Shown: positions 63,807 to 64,000 of the stretch, in pieces | How positions within the stretch are numbered: position 1 is the first letter of the stretch | Layout: the number at the start of each line of letters is the position of its first letter | Origin: Streptomyces sp. MMG1533 | GTDB taxonomy: Bacteria; Actinomycetota; Actinomycetes; Streptomycetales; Streptomycetaceae | Assembly: GCF_001279775.1 (NCBI RefSeq) | Contig: NZ_LGDG01000167.1 | Coordinates: 1-64,000 of the forward strand | Length of the DNA: 64,000 nucleotides | Direction: 5' to 3' | Translations under genes and position numbers: made by a program | The notes under the pieces: generated by a model | What the model saw: only the letters and a program-made list of their open reading frames with translations | Told to the model about the DNA's origin: nothing | The model's database searches: none

Positions 63807-64000
63807 TCAGGCCGGAACAGGCTCGTACGTGAGAGCGAAGATCTCCGGTTTGCACGGGTACAGCTCGCCCGCCACGCCCCGGATGATCCAGTCGTCCTCC
63901 ACTGCCAGCATCAGCCCCTCGAGCGTCGGGATCAGAAGACCGATGCGCGCCACACGGCCGTCGGGAGGGTCGCCGAGGAAGTCGTCCTGTGGGTTGTCGT
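63807..64000 (-). CDS. Hypothetical protein, C-terminal end (partial at window edge)
   Basis: An open minus-strand frame enters from the window end and stops at 63807. The visible 64 residues ([40 protein letters not shown], then [17 protein letters not shown]) look like a real protein, similar to conserved actinobacterial hypotheticals. Its start and function are not visible. Confidence 0.65.
   Translation of the reverse strand, partial: DNPQDDFLGDPPDGRVARIGLLIPTLEGLMLAVEDDWIIRGVAGELYPCKPEIFALTYEPVPA

Overview
This is high-GC actinobacterial DNA, almost certainly from a Streptomyces chromosome. The evidence is strong G/C bias at third codon positions, frequent GTG starts, lipoprotein and Tat signal peptides, LAL-type and Lrp-type regulators, two serine/threonine kinases with extracellular sensor domains, SUKH-3 and DUF6183 family genes, and decayed IS5-type transposases. 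I see no rRNA gene, complete tRNA gene or CRISPR array.

Region 1 (1-17.9 kb) is the best organised part. After the 3' end of a NarK-type nitrate transporter gene, a long leftward run encodes, in transcription order, a branched-chain-type 2-oxoacid dehydrogenase (E1-alpha, E1-beta, E2), PaaN, a 3-oxoadipyl-CoA-type thiolase, a PaaF-like hydratase, PaaH, PaaG, the PaaABCDE phenylacetyl-CoA epoxidase and an SRPBCC protein. A divergent Lrp/AsnC regulator sits at its head. Next to it is a second leftward operon with an aminotransferase and a PaaN paralogue that has lost its catalytic residues. Both operons start with the same promoter/operator module: a 20-bp inverted repeat, a 12-bp gap, then a TTGARC-N17-CACSAT promoter. 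Together the genes read as an aromatic amino acid (phenylalanine) catabolic regulon in which phenylpyruvate could be oxidised directly to phenylacetyl-CoA. No phenylacetate-CoA ligase (PaaK) lies in the window.

Region 2 (18-28 kb) holds a lipoprotein, a membrane protein, a LAL-type LuxR regulator, and an operon of a lipoprotein plus two kinases. In each kinase a cytoplasmic kinase domain is joined, through a Tat-like RRRFL transmembrane anchor, to a LivK/ANF-type ligand-binding domain. Region 3 (28-36 kb) is a mix of single genes: a 5'-truncated P450, TfoX-like, a frameshifted SRPBCC gene, a flavodoxin-like gene, a sulfite-oxidase-type molybdoenzyme, an MFS exporter, a DUF1905 gene and an APH-fold kinase.

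Region 4 (36.7-48.7 kb) is a polysaccharide-degradation island: a snapalysin-like protease, a pectate lyase, a GH30 multidomain enzyme with three one-base frameshifts, a GH97 enzyme, a GH95-like enzyme and its internally deleted paralogue, and a PfkB sugar kinase. Similar palindromic operators lie beside the promoters of the GH95-like gene and of its deleted paralogue. Region 5 (48.7-64 kb) is accessory DNA: IS5 remnants, a NUDIX gene, a frameshifted SUKH-3 gene, PPOX-family, DUF6183, HTH and GNAT genes, a P450, then a DUF6545 (MAB_1171c-like) / ImmA-IrrE pair divergent from a non-canonical P450. Several one-base indels, three of them at G or G/C runs, mean that either real gene decay or residual assembly error must be considered between about 29 and 56 kb.
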